Of a stretch of DNA of 64,000 bases, positions 9,218 to 18,513 are shown piece after piece. Both the position numbers and the translations under genes were made by a program. The DNA lies in NCBI GenBank assembly GCA_963784895.1, contig CAWATM010000011.1, forward strand, positions 1-64,000, read 5' to 3'. Source of the DNA: Gaiellasilicea sp963784895. GTDB taxonomy: Bacteria > Actinomycetota > Thermoleophilia > Gaiellales > Gaiellaceae. Every line of letters starts with the position of its first letter. The stretch's first letter is position 1. The notes below the pieces were generated by a model. That model was not told where the DNA came from and did no database searches. It was given only the letters and a program-made list of their open reading frames with translations.

Positions 9218-9739
9218 ATGCTGCTCCTCGGACTCGCCGCCCTCGCGCTCGCCGCCCCGGTCGACGCGACGTCGCCGACCCCGGTCCGAACGTGCGCGGA
9301 GCGGATCGAGGCGGGCGACGCGCCGATTCCGTTCCCGCGCCCGCGAAGCGGGAGCCTCTTCGCCGGGCCGCTCGCCTTCTCCGGGCACCTTCCGCGCACG
9401 CCGGCCGCGCTCGGCCCGCGCGGCGAGGACGGCCGCTACTGGGTCAAGGTCGGTGCGCTCGTCCGAGCCGGGAGGCCGGTCGTCCTGTCCGTGCCCGCCC
9501 GGCACCGGGGAGCGCTCGTCCTCCACTACGCGCGCGACGGCGACGGCGAGTCCGTCGTCCGGATCGAGCCCTGCCCGCCGTCGGCACCCGCCTTCTCCTA
9601 CGCGGGCGTGGTCGGACCGGTGACCGCGTTCAGCGGTGGCTTCGGCGCCACCCGCCCCGGCTGCTATCCGCTCGACGTCGCCGTCGTCGGGGGGCGCTCG
9701 TACCGAGTCCGGCTCAGCCTCGGGCGGCCCTGCCGCTAG
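9218..9739 (+). CDS. Small secreted protein of unknown function
   Basis: I do not recognise this 173-residue protein. It starts MLLLGLAALALAAPVDA, a signal peptide, after a GAGGGAG ribosome site. The mature part has four cysteines spread through the chain (RTCAER, EPCPPS, PGCYPL and GRPCR at the C-terminus), which could form two disulphides. It is rich in glycine, proline and beta-type sequence. It lies 34 bases after mmsA on the same strand, but no shared function is apparent. Export is likely; the rest is unknown. Confidence 0.6.
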   Translation: MLLLGLAALALAAPVDATSPTPVRTCAERIEAGDAPIPFPRPRSGSLFAGPLAFSGHLPRTPAALGPRGEDGRYWVKVGALVRAGRPVVLSVPARHRGALVLHYARDGDGESVVRIEPCPPSAPAFSYAGVVGPVTAFSGGFGATRPGCYPLDVAVVGGRSYRVRLSLGRPCR

Positions 9740-9779
9740 ACGCGCGTGAAGCCGCACCACGGGCCGGATGGGGCCGTGC

Positions 9780-10040
9780 TCACTCGAGCGCGTCGACGAT
9801 CCGCGCCCGCTCGAGCCCGGCGAGACGACACGCGGCCGCGACCGCATCCCTCGAGTCCGCCGCGAGGACGTGGAAGCACGTTTCGTCGCCGGGGAGAAGC
9901 GTCGTCCGGACGTAGCGGACCGAGATGCCCTCGCGTGAGAGCCTCCGCGCGGCGTCACGCATGCGTCGCCCTGCCACACGCGGATCCTGCGCATCGGCAT
10001 CTGGAACGTAGGTCTCGACGAGAAAGCTCGCCACGGTCAC
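9780..10040 (-). CDS. Small DUF4242-like (ferredoxin-like fold) protein
   Basis: An 86-residue protein. The layout resembles small DUF4242-type proteins: FLVETYVPDA at the N-terminus, an R-rich helix, then ISVRYVRTTLLPGDETCFHVLAADS and a second helix. The pattern VRYVRT..PGDETCFHV suits a dimeric alpha-beta barrel fold. The start is GTG at 10040; a second GTG two codons later fits a GGAGGT ribosome site better. Function is unknown. It is followed on the same strand by nothing until the LuxR gene on the other side. Confidence 0.6.
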   Translation of the reverse strand: MTVASFLVETYVPDADAQDPRVAGRRMRDAARRLSREGISVRYVRTTLLPGDETCFHVLAADSRDAVAAACRLAGLERARIVDALE

Positions 10041-10056
10041 ACCTCCGCTACTGGCG

Positions 10057-10086
10057 TGGAGGAGCCGGCTCCGACCAGCTCCTCCA
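10057..10086 (-). terminator. Hairpin after the cupin gene
   Basis: A 9-base stem (10057-10065 with 10078-10086) and a 12-base loop lie 18 bases downstream of the cupin stop. There is no T tract. It also sits just upstream of the small 86-codon gene. Confidence 0.4.
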
Positions 10087-10104
10087 TCGCCTCACGCCTT
10101 CCCG

Positions 10105-10602
10105 TCAGAAGCCGCAGTTCGGCGCGGGAGCGTCGAGCTCGCCCCGGAACGCCCCGCCGACCGGCGCGATGATCACGGTCATGTCCTTGGCGGGCACGTT
10201 GGTCTCGTTCCGCGCCATGTGACCGCGGCCCGTGTCGACGTAGCCGCTGCCCGCCTTCACCACAATCGGGGTGCAGGTCGGATCGTCGTACTCGTAGAAG
10301 GTGATCTCACCCTCAGTGACGGTGATGAACACCGGGCCTGGATGCGTGTGCCAGCCGGTGGACGACCCGGGCAGGTAGTCGTGCCGGCGGACGACGATGT
10401 CCGTCGGGGCCTTGGACTCCGCCTTGAAGTCGTCCGGCCCCTGCGGGTACGACCGAACCTTGAAGCTGTCGTAGGTCCCGCGCGCCAGCAGCGTCGGCGT
10501 CACCCCCTGCGGCGGAGAGGCCATCGATGCCGCAACGAGGGTGGCGAGCACGAGCACCACCATGCCGACGGACAAAGCCGGGATGTAGAGGCGTCGCTTC
10601 AC
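10105..10602 (-). CDS. Exported cupin-domain protein
   Basis: This 165-residue protein has a signal or anchor segment (LYIPALSVGMVVLVLATLVA) and a small cupin barrel. The metal-binding pattern is visible as GSSTGWHTHPGPVFITVTEGE, with histidines and a glutamate, and a later histidine in DTGRGHMARNE. The GTG at 10602 follows a strong AGGAGGAGG site. Cupins of this kind are metal-binding enzymes or ligand-binding proteins, and I cannot assign a substrate. It is divergent from the LuxR-type regulator, with 115 bases between, so it may be that regulator's target. Confidence 0.7.
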   Translation of the reverse strand: MKRRLYIPALSVGMVVLVLATLVAASMASPPQGVTPTLLARGTYDSFKVRSYPQGPDDFKAESKAPTDIVVRRHDYLPGSSTGWHTHPGPVFITVTEGEITFYEYDDPTCTPIVVKAGSGYVDTGRGHMARNETNVPAKDMTVIIAPVGGAFRGELDAPAPNCGF

Positions 10603-10717
10603 GTGTGTCCTCCTCCTTTCGATGACGCGCTCAGGATCCCGCCGGGCCGGGCGCGGCGAAAGCTGAGAATCTCAGGTCTTTGCTCGCGCCGGCCGCGGCG
10701 TTTGAATACGCAGTGAG

Positions 10718-13475
10718 ATGAACGTGACAGTGCGGCAGGTGTTCGGTCGGGAGCAGGAGCACGGGGCGGTCGTCCGTCTTCTCGACGAGGCGGAGCAGCT
10801 GCCTGGTGCGGCCGTGCTGTGGGGGGAGGCGGGGATCGGGAAGACGACGCTGTGGCTGGCGGCGATCGAGGCGGCTTCTGCCCGCGGCTTCCGGGTGCTG
10901 TCCGCGCGGCCGTCGGAGGCGGAGACGCGATTCTCATTCGCAGGGCTGGCCGACCTGCTCGGCCCATCGGCCGGCGAGGTCGTCTCCGAGTTGCCGCCGG
11001 TGCAGCGGCGGGCGCTCGAGTCCGCTCTGCTCCTGGGCGAGTCGGAGCTGCCGGCCGACGAACGTGTCGTGTCTGCGGCGTTTCTGGGATCGGTGCGGCT
11101 TCTCGCTGCCGCCGGCCCACTCTGCGTGGCGGTCGACGACGTGCAGTGGCTGGACGGCGCCTCGCTCGCGGCGCTTCGCTTCGCCCTCTCCCGCCTGGAC
11201 GACGAGCCGCTCGCCGCCCTTATCGCCGTCCGGGGCAGCGAGCCGGAGTGGCTTCGCCGCGCCGTGCCCGAGGAGCGGCGTCGGACGATCCAGGTCGGCG
11301 GCCTCAGTGTCGGCGCGATCCACGAGCTGCTTCGCGTCCGCCTCGACGCCTCCTTCGCGCGGCCGACCCTGCTCAGGATCTGGGAGACGTCGCGCGGCAA
11401 CCCCTTCTTCGCGCTCGAGCTGGCAGCTGCGCTCCAGCGCCGGGGCGGCATGCTCGCCCCGGGCGAGCAGCTCCCGGTGCCCTCCGACCTCGGCCGGCTC
11501 CTGCAGGAGCGCCTCGACGATCTCAGCCCCGCAGCGCTCGAGGTTGCCCGCGCCGTCGCCGCGCTTGCCGACCCGACCATGCAGCTCGTCGAGGCTGCCG
11601 TCGGGGGCCGGGCCCGGGCCGGCACAGCCGAGACGCTCACAGCACGGATCCTCGAGCTGGACGGAGAGCGCCTGCGCTTCACCCACCCGCTGCTCGGAGC
11701 CGCGGTCAGCGGCGGTCAGACGCCCTCTCGCCTGAGGTCGCTGCACGCGCGGCTCGCGCAGCTCGTCCCCACGGCGGAGGAACAGGCCCGCCACCTCGCC
11801 CTCGCCACGGCCGAGCCGACGCCCGAAGATCGCCGCCACGCTCGAGGAGGCCGCCCGAGCGGCTTCGAGCCGCGGCGCTCCCACAACTGCCGCCGCGCTC
11901 GCCGAGCAGGCGCTCAGGCTCACGCCAGCCGCAGCCCGTGCCGACGCCCGCCGACGCCTGTTCCTCGCGGCCGACATCCACCACACCGTCGGCGACACCG
12001 CACGAGCCACGACTCTGCTCACGCGCGCGCGGGGCGAGGCCGCGCCCGGCGTCGAGCTGGCCGAGGTGCTCGTCCAGCTCGCGGCCGTGCAGCCGGAGCC
12101 ACGAGAGGCGCAGGCGCTCTACGAGCAGGCGCTCGCCGAGGCGGCAGGGGGTGACGACGGCCTCGAGGCGACGATCCACCTCAGACTCGCGGCTCTCATG
12201 CGCTGGGGGGAGGGAGTGTCGCGCGGTATGGCCCACGCCGACCTCGCCGTCCGGGCAGCCTCCCGGACCGACGACGTCGCGCTCAGATGCCGCGCGCTCG
12301 CGCTCCACGCGGACTGGCAGTTGAGAGCCGGCCGCGGCCTTCGCCGCGCCGAGATGGACGAAGCGCGCGAGCTCGAGCTGGGGCTTCCGGAAGGTCCGCT
12401 GGCCAGCGGCCCGACCATGGTGCTCTGCCATCAGCTGGTGTGGACGGTCGAGCTCGAGGCCGCTCGGGGGTTGCTTCTCGAGCTCCGCGAGGTGCTCGGG
12501 CTGCGGGGCGACGCTCGAGGCGAGGCGTCGGCGCTCTGGTGGCTGGCCTTCCTCGACTGGCGCGCGGGAAACTGGGACGAGGCCGACCGGTACGCGGCCC
12601 GCTCGTTGGAGCTCTCCGCGCAACTCGGCGACGTGAACACAGCCCCCGACTTCCCTGCGACGGTCATCGCTGCGCATCGGGGCCGGATCGACGACGCACG
12701 CGCCTGGGCGAACGACGCGATCGCCCGGGGAGAGGCCGAGGGGATCCCGATCGAGGAGTCGGGCCACAGCTGGGTGCTCGGTTTCCTCGACCTCTCGTGC
12801 GGTGATCCGAACGCCGCGCTCCCGCAGCTGAGACGCGCGTACGAGACGCGCAACGCCCTCATGCTCGAGCCGGCACAGCGGCTGGAGCTGGGCGACCTGC
12901 TCGAGGCGCTGATCGCCGTCGGCGAGCTCGGCGAGGCCGGTGAGGTGCTCGCGCTCTGGCAGGAGCGCGCCGACGCACTCGACCGCGCGTGGGCGCTCGC
13001 CGTCCTCGCCCGCTGCCGCGCACTGCTGCGCGCGGCAGGGGGCGACCTCGAGGGCGCCTTCACAACGTTCGAGGTGGCCCTGTCCGAGCACCTGCGCAGT
13101 CCCGATCCGTTCCAGCACGCGCGGACGCTGCTCGCACTCGGCCGCACCCAGCGACGGGCGAAGCGGCGGGGCGCCGCCCGAGCGACGCTCGAGGACGCGC
13201 TCGCGCAGTTCGAGCGGCTCGGCGCACTGCTGTGGGTCGCGCAGACCCGAGCCGAGCTCGCGCGCATCGGCGGGCGGGCGCCCTCGCGCGGCGAGCTGAC
13301 CGAGGGCGAACGCCGGATCGCCCAGCTCGTCGCCGAAGGTCACACCAACCGTGAAGTCGCAGCCGCCCTCTTCCTGACCGAGCACTCCGTCGCGACCGCG
13401 CTGACGCGCGTCTACCGCAAGCTCGGCGTCCGCTCGCGCGCGGAGCTCGCCCGCCTCTTCGCCGGACGCAGCTGA
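10718..13475 (+). CDS. Large LuxR/MalT-type (LAL) ATPase transcriptional regulator, one frameshift
   Basis: This is a STAND-type regulator with an N-terminal AAA/NACHT-like ATPase (FGREQEHGAVVRLLDEA, Walker A GEAGIGKTTLW, Walker B VAVDDVQWLD), a long helical repeat (TPR-like) middle, and a C-terminal LuxR helix-turn-helix (LTEGERRIAQLVAEG...NREVAAALFLTEHSVATAL). Reading one extra base near 11,822 restores one continuous protein: the first part ends at ALATAEPTP and the second resumes at IAATLEEAARAA. The total length is 1 mod 3, as one inserted base predicts. Such proteins bind a small ligand and ATP, then activate transcription. No target is known; the divergent cupin gene is the nearest candidate. 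Confidence 0.82.
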
Positions 13476-13504
13476 CGCCTGCTCCCGCTCGGGTACCCCT
13501 GCCG

Positions 13505-14926
13505 CTAGGCCGGCTCGAAGCGGACCTGGCGCGTCGCCACGTCCGCGAGCGTGAGCCGCACCTTGACCCGCTCGCCGAGGGGCAGGTCGCCCTTGCAGTG
13601 GGCTGTGACGGCGGGCTCCGTCAGCTGGATCGTGGCGCCGCCATTGTGCTCGTCGACCTCGACGACGACGGCGTCGAAGATCTCGTTCACGCGTGGCTTC
13701 AGCACGGCAGCCTCGACGGTCGAGATGATCCCGGCCTCGTACTGCTGTGCCCGCTTGTTCGACCCCTCCATCGTCTGCGGCAGCCCGGGTAGCGCCGACG
13801 ACGCCCATCCGGGCACCTCGTCGCCCGCGCAGACGGCGACGCAGACCTCGCCGACGTAGCGGTCGACGAGCCGGCGCAGAGGCGCGGTCGCATGCGCGTA
13901 CGGGGCACCGACGCCTGCATGCGCGGGCTGCGACGGCACCTCGTCGTCGAACGCGGCATAGCCGGAGCCGCGGAGCAGGACGGTCGACTCGACGAGGAAA
14001 GCGGCGTGCGCTGGCACCGTCGGGTCGAGGTCGCGGATCACGTCCGCGAACGTCTGCTCGTGCTTCCACTCGACTCCGAGTGCCTCCGCCGTCCGCCGGA
14101 GCCGCTCGACCGCCCTCCGGCTCGCCTTCGGAAGCGTCCGGAGGACGCCGAGCTCGGCCTTCAGCATCAGCTCGGCCGCCGCCTGGCCGGTCATGAGCGA
14201 GATCTGAGCATTCCAGCCCTCGACGGGAAGCATCGTCCGAAACTGAAGCTCGTAGCCGTTCGCCGTCTCCTCGATCTTCTGCTCCGGGATCGCCAGCTGA
14301 ACGCCACCCTGTCGCGCTTCGCGTTCCTGCCTCAGCAGGCCGACCTCGCGGAGCAGCTGCAGCGACTCGCTCGCGCTGCCGTCGTCGAGCGAGCGCTGCA
14401 CGCCGTCATAGTCGAGCTTTTCGCGGCTGCGTACGAGCGCTCGGCGCACATCGACTTCAATCCCCTCGCCCGTCTCGTCGAGGTCCATCGTCCAGAGGAT
14501 CGCCGGGCGCGTCTCGTCCGGAAGCAGGCTGCCCGCGCCTTCGGAGAGTTCAGGTGGATAGAGGCGTGCGTTCGCGTCCGGCGCGTAGAGCGTCTGGCCG
14601 CGCTCGTGTGCCTCTCGATCCATCGGGCCGCCCGGCTCGACGAAGGCGGCGACGTCGGCGATCGCGTAACGGACGCGAAAGCCCTTCTCTTCCCGCTCGA
14701 GGTGGAGCGCTTGATCGAGGTCCATCGACTCGGGCGGGTCGATCGTGACGAACGGGATCGACGTCTGGTCGTTGTCGGGCAGGCGTGGCGAGGCGACCGA
14801 CTTCTCGGCGTCGGCCTGCACGTCGTCCGGGAAACCGAGCTCGACTTCGAGGCTCTCGCGGAGCTGGGCGAAGGCGGCCGCGATCTCCGGATTCTCGGCG
14901 CTCGGCAGTCTGACGCGTCGTTGCAC
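13505..14926 (-). CDS. RNB-domain exoribonuclease (RNase II/R family, short form)
   Basis: A 3'-to-5' RNA-degrading enzyme of 473 residues. The RNB active site is clear: IPFVTIDPPESMDLDQALHL gives the aspartates that bind magnesium. Later blocks are RYAIADVAAFVEPGGPMDREA and YAHATAPLRRLVDRYV. It lacks the cold-shock domains of RNase II/R at the N-terminus and has only a short C-terminal region that may be S1-like, so it belongs to the compact actinobacterial form. GTG at 14926 is the start, with a TAGGCT box 6 nt upstream. Substrates are not deducible. Confidence 0.85.
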   Translation of the reverse strand: MQRRVRLPSAENPEIAAAFAQLRESLEVELGFPDDVQADAEKSVASPRLPDNDQTSIPFVTIDPPESMDLDQALHLEREEKGFRVRYAIADVAAFVEPGGPMDREAHERGQTLYAPDANARLYPPELSEGAGSLLPDETRPAILWTMDLDETGEGIEVDVRRALVRSREKLDYDGVQRSLDDGSASESLQLLREVGLLRQEREARQGGVQLAIPEQKIEETANGYELQFRTMLPVEGWNAQISLMTGQAAAELMLKAELGVLRTLPKASRRAVERLRRTAEALGVEWKHEQTFADVIRDLDPTVPAHAAFLVESTVLLRGSGYAAFDDEVPSQPAHAGVGAPYAHATAPLRRLVDRYVGEVCVAVCAGDEVPGWASSALPGLPQTMEGSNKRAQQYEAGIISTVEAAVLKPRVNEIFDAVVVEVDEHNGGATIQLTEPAVTAHCKGDLPLGERVKVRLTLADVATRQVRFEPA

Positions 14927-14932
14927 GGCGGC

Positions 14933-14938
14933 AGCCTA
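14933..14938 (-). promoter_or_regulatory. -10 box (TAGGCT) for leaderless RNB gene
   Basis: TAGGCT ends 6 nt before the GTG start at 14926 on the minus strand, matching the same hexamer before the aminotransferase, lipA and PEP-mutase-like genes. The rest of the 127-base gap to the dihydropyrimidinase gene holds the terminator hairpin and no small gene that I can see. Confidence 0.5.
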
Positions 14939-15017
14939 CGCGCGAGGATCAGGAGCTGGTCGAGCTTCTCGAGCGGGAGCGGGCCTGGGAGCGGGCAGCT
15001 AGCTCGCGGCCGGTGAG

Positions 15018-15045
15018 CCACGGCCGGGGCGGGCCCCGGCCGTGG
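15018..15045 (-). terminator. Strong GC-rich hairpin after the dihydropyrimidinase gene
   Basis: A perfect 12-base stem (15018-15029 with 15034-15045) and a 4-base loop begin 9 bases after the stop codon of the minus-strand dihydropyrimidinase gene. No T tract follows, as is common in very GC-rich actinobacteria. Confidence 0.6.
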
Positions 15046-15053
15046 CGTCCGGG

Positions 15054-16478
15054 TCATGCCGTGACCGGCGACGCGGCGAGCTGCTCGCCGAAGCGCGCTC
15101 GCGCGACGAACTGCCCGATTCCCGGCTTGGCGACGACCTCGCCGCCCTCCACGATCACGTGCCCGCGCAGGAGCACCGTCTCGACGTCGCCGACGACCTC
15201 CGTGCCCTCGTAGAGGTTGTAGTCGGTCTTCGACTGCTGGCCGGCTGCGGTGATCGTGTGCCGCTTCTCGGGGTCGAAGACGACGAGGTCGGCGTCCGAG
15301 CCGACCGCGACGGTTCCCTTCCTCGGATAGAGGCCGAAGAGCTTGGCCGGGTTCGTCGAGAGCAGCTCGACCATCCGGTTCAGGCCGATCCGGCCCTCGC
15401 CGACGCCGAAGTGGTGGATCATGTGCAGCCGGTTCTCGAGGCCGGGCCCGCCGTTCGGGATCTTCGAGAAGTCGTCGCGCCCCATCGCCTTCTGCTCGCC
15501 CCAGGTGAACGCGCAGTGGTCGGTCGAGATCGCGCTGAGCACGTCCGTGCGGACGGCGTTCCAAAGGACGTCCTGGTTCGCCTTGTCGCGCGGCGGCGGC
15601 GTGTAGACGTACTTCGCACCCTCGAAGTCCGGTCGCTCGAGGTGCGTGTAGTCGATGAAGAAGTACTGCGTGCAGGTCTCGCCCCAGACGTTCCAGCCCT
15701 TCTCGCGGGCGAGCTCGATCGGCTCCACGGCCTCCCTGCACGAAACGTGGACGACGTAGAGCGCGCAGCCGGCGACGCGCGCGAGCTGGATCGCGCGGTT
15801 CGTCGCCTCGCCCTCGGTCTCGGGCGGCCGCGTCAGCGCGTGATACTTCGGCTCCGTCTTCCCGTCCGCGAGCGCCTTCTTCACGAGCACGTCGATCGCG
15901 TCGCCGTTCTCGGCGTGCACCATCACGAGCGCGCCGGTCTCGGCCGCGACCTCCATCGTCTTGAAGAGGGTCTCGTCGTCGACCATCAGCGCGCCCTTGT
16001 AGGCCATGAAGAGCTTGTAGGAGGTGATCCCCTGATCGGGCAGCGACGCGAGCTCCTCGAGCGAGCCGCCGTCCTTCAGATCGGTGACGGCGATGTGATA
16101 GCCCATGTCGATCAGCTGCTTGCCGTCGGCCTTCGACTTCCAGTCGGCGAGCGCGTCGGCGAAGGACGTGCCGGGTGCCTGGATGCAGAAGTCGACGTGG
16201 CAGGTGGTCCCGCCCCGCGCCGCCGCCCGCTGGCCCGACTCGACATCGTCGATCGTCGTCGTGCCGCCGAACGGCATGTCCAGGTGTGTGTGCGGGTCGA
16301 CCGCCCCCGGCAGCACGTACTTGCCGGCGGCGTCGATCACTGTGTCGGCCGCGACATCGAGTCCGGTGTTTCCTAAATTCGTGCCGATCAGGGAGATCCG
16401 CTCGTCGTCGACGAAGATGTCGGCGACGTAGTCGTCTGCCGCGGTGATGACGCGGCCGCCTTTGATCAGAACGGACAT
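15054..16478 (-). CDS. hydA: Dihydropyrimidinase / D-hydantoinase
   Basis: This cyclic amidohydrolase opens dihydrouracil, dihydrothymine or hydantoins to the N-carbamoyl amino acid. At 474 residues it is the usual family length. Zinc-site landmarks are DPHTHLDMPFGG (the HxH pair), the carboxylated lysine in GITSYKLFMAYKG, and later histidines in MVHAENGD and YVVHVSCREA; the final aspartate lies in STDHCAF. I chose ATG at 16478 because MSVLIKGGRVITAADDY is the normal N-terminus and GGGAGAT precedes it. It is the last gene of a five-gene minus-strand operon with a full ABC transporter. Context favours pyrimidine degradation. Confidence 0.93.
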   Translation of the reverse strand: MSVLIKGGRVITAADDYVADIFVDDERISLIGTNLGNTGLDVAADTVIDAAGKYVLPGAVDPHTHLDMPFGGTTTIDDVESGQRAAARGGTTCHVDFCIQAPGTSFADALADWKSKADGKQLIDMGYHIAVTDLKDGGSLEELASLPDQGITSYKLFMAYKGALMVDDETLFKTMEVAAETGALVMVHAENGDAIDVLVKKALADGKTEPKYHALTRPPETEGEATNRAIQLARVAGCALYVVHVSCREAVEPIELAREKGWNVWGETCTQYFFIDYTHLERPDFEGAKYVYTPPPRDKANQDVLWNAVRTDVLSAISTDHCAFTWGEQKAMGRDDFSKIPNGGPGLENRLHMIHHFGVGEGRIGLNRMVELLSTNPAKLFGLYPRKGTVAVGSDADLVVFDPEKRHTITAAGQQSKTDYNLYEGTEVVGDVETVLLRGHVIVEGGEVVAKPGIGQFVARARFGEQLAASPVTA

Positions 16479-16506
16479 TGCGGATCTCCCTTCACGGTGT
16501 CGTCTC

Positions 16507-17658
16507 TTACTCGCCGCCGGGGGTGACCTCGACGGTCTCCTTCTCCCAGTCTGCACCGTTGACGTCGACGCCCTCGTCCTCGAGCTCCTTGACGGCAGCC
16601 TCGGCGAGGTCGGTGCGGTACGCGTCGCTGGACGCATCCTGCTTGATCACGGCGAACTGCTTCGCGATGTCGGCGGTCCGCTGGAACGCGGCCTCGTCCA
16701 TCACGCCGATGCCTGTCGTGTTCGGCCACGTCAGCGCGTTGATCTCGTTCAGCTGCCAGCGCTGGTGGCCCTCACCGAGCGTCGGGCCGCTGTCGAGCAC
16801 GTGCTGGAGGCATTCGTCCTGGTTGTCGCGGCAGAAGATCCAGCCCTTGAAGCTCGCCTTCAGGAACCGCCGCGCGATGTCCTGGTTCGCCTCGTCGGCG
16901 ATCCACTCGCCCTGGACGAAGATGCCGTCCTCGAGCATCGCCGTGCCGGCATCCTCCATCGAGATCACGTTCAGGTCGTCGAGCGTGTACAGCTCGCCCG
17001 TGTCCGGGTTCTCGGTCTCGAGCACCTGCGCGAGCTCGTTGTAGGTCATCGCCGCCGCGGCGTCCACGTCGCGGCTGAGGAAGAGGTTCATGTCGAACGG
17101 CTGGTTGACGATCGTGACCTCGTCCTTGTTCTTCGGGTCGATCCCGTTCTTGACGAGTGCGGCGTAGAGCTCGTTCTCGTTGCCGCAGCACCAGACGCCG
17201 ACCTTCTTCCCCTTCATCCCGGCGACATCGGTGATGCCGCTGTCCTTCCAGGTCACCTCGGTCATGCCGCTCTTGGAGAAGACCTGCGCGATGTTGACGA
17301 GGTCGCCGCCCTGGTCGCGCGCCGCGAGGAGCGCCGGCAGCCAGTCGATCCCGAACTCGGCCTGGCCGCTCGCCACCACCTGCTCCGGAGTGATATCCGG
17401 GCCGCCGGGCTTGAGCTCGACGTCGAGGCCTTCGTCCTCGTAGTAGCCCTCCTCGAGCGCCGCGTAGTAGCCGGCGAACTGGGCCTGCGTCACCCACTTC
17501 AGCTGCAGCGTGACCGCATCGAGGTCTTGCGGCTCCTCCGAGGTGGCGGCTGCCCCCGTGTCCCCTGCCTCGTCGTCGTCGCCGCCGCAGCCTGCGGCGA
17601 CGAGCGCGAGCGCGGCGAGCAGGCCGGCGAGTAGAAGCCAGATCCGAGCCTTCTTCAT
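16507..17658 (-). CDS. NMT1/THI5-type ABC transporter substrate-binding lipoprotein
   Basis: This 383-residue binding protein has a lipoprotein signal (LLAGLLAALALVAAGCGGDDD, lipobox cysteine at about residue 24). The THI5/NMT1 pattern follows: VTLQLKWVTQAQFAGYYAA, EGLDVELKPGGPDITPEQVVASG and KVGVWCCGNENELYAAL. Members bind pyrimidine precursors, riboflavin, aliphatic sulphonates or related small molecules. Because it lies between dihydropyrimidinase and its own permeases, a pyrimidine or hydantoin ligand is the most likely. It is unusually acidic at the mature N-terminus. Confidence 0.88.
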   Translation of the reverse strand: MKKARIWLLLAGLLAALALVAAGCGGDDDEAGDTGAAATSEEPQDLDAVTLQLKWVTQAQFAGYYAALEEGYYEDEGLDVELKPGGPDITPEQVVASGQAEFGIDWLPALLAARDQGGDLVNIAQVFSKSGMTEVTWKDSGITDVAGMKGKKVGVWCCGNENELYAALVKNGIDPKNKDEVTIVNQPFDMNLFLSRDVDAAAAMTYNELAQVLETENPDTGELYTLDDLNVISMEDAGTAMLEDGIFVQGEWIADEANQDIARRFLKASFKGWIFCRDNQDECLQHVLDSGPTLGEGHQRWQLNEINALTWPNTTGIGVMDEAAFQRTADIAKQFAVIKQDASSDAYRTDLAEAAVKELEDEGVDVNGADWEKETVEVTPGGE

Positions 17659-17697
17659 GCGCTGTCCTTTCCTTCGTTCGTTTGCCCTCTTGCCATG

Positions 17698-18513
17698 TCA
17701 GTCCGCCCTGAAGGACGGGTGCCAGCTCATCGCCATCCGTTCGACGAGTGCGACGGCCGAGTAGAACAGGATTCCGAGCACGCTCGCAACCACGATCGCC
17801 GCCCACGCGAGCTCGAACTGGAAGAGCGCGGCCGAGTTTCTGATCTGGAACCCGAGCGCCTCCTGCGAGCTGAGGAAGTACTCGCCCACGACTGCACCGA
17901 TCATCGCGAGCACGGTCGCCACCTTCAAGGCCGAGAAGAGATACGGCAGCGAGTTCGGAATCCGCACCCGCCGGAAGACCGCGATCTCCCCGGCCGCGTA
18001 GGTGCGCATCAGCTCGATCGACTGCGGCCGAACCGAGGTGAGGCCGCGCAGGGTGTTCACCATCACGGGAAAGAAGACGAGGATCGCCGCGATCGCCATC
18101 TTCGACGTCTTCTCGAGCGGCCCGAACCACTGGTTCGTGATCGGCGCGAAGGCGATGATCGGGACGGCGTTGGCGGCGATCGCGAACGGCATCAGCGCAC
18201 GGCCGAGGCTGCGGAAGCGGGCGAGCACGATCGCGGAGAGGACGGCCAGGGTGCTGCCGATCAGGAAACCGCCGAGCGCCTCCGAGAAGGTGTAGATCCC
18301 GGCTGACCAGAGCAGGTCGCGCTGCTCCCAGAGCGTGTCGAGGATCGCCGACGGCGCCGGCAGCAGGAAGCGCTGGACGTCGAGCGCGCGGACGAGCCCT
18401 TCCCAGAGCAGGATCCCGAGCACGAGCACCGCGGCGGCGGGGATCCAGTCGACGGCACCCCGCCCCACCCGGGCGCCGAGTGTCCCGCGCGGAACCGGCG
18501 CGACGACGCTCAC
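17698..18513 (-). CDS. ABC transporter permease (SsuC/ThiX-like)
   Basis: A 271-residue permease with six predicted spans, among them WIPAAAVLVLGILLWEGLV, SEALGGFLIGSTLAVLSAIV and LAWAAIVVASVLGILFYSAV. The EAA-type loop is MRTYAAGEIAVFRRVRIPNS. GTG at 18513 overlaps the ATPase stop (GTGA). It belongs to the importer with the THI5-type binding protein downstream and is homologous to the second permease at 19331, so the transporter probably uses a permease heterodimer. Confidence 0.87.
   Translation of the reverse strand: MSVVAPVPRGTLGARVGRGAVDWIPAAAVLVLGILLWEGLVRALDVQRFLLPAPSAILDTLWEQRDLLWSAGIYTFSEALGGFLIGSTLAVLSAIVLARFRSLGRALMPFAIAANAVPIIAFAPITNQWFGPLEKTSKMAIAAILVFFPVMVNTLRGLTSVRPQSIELMRTYAAGEIAVFRRVRIPNSLPYLFSALKVATVLAMIGAVVGEYFLSSQEALGFQIRNSAALFQFELAWAAIVVASVLGILFYSAVALVERMAMSWHPSFRAD

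Noticed and set aside
11815..11830. Programmed +1 frameshifting
   Set aside because: No common slippery codon, stop codon or stimulatory hairpin was seen at the shift sites.
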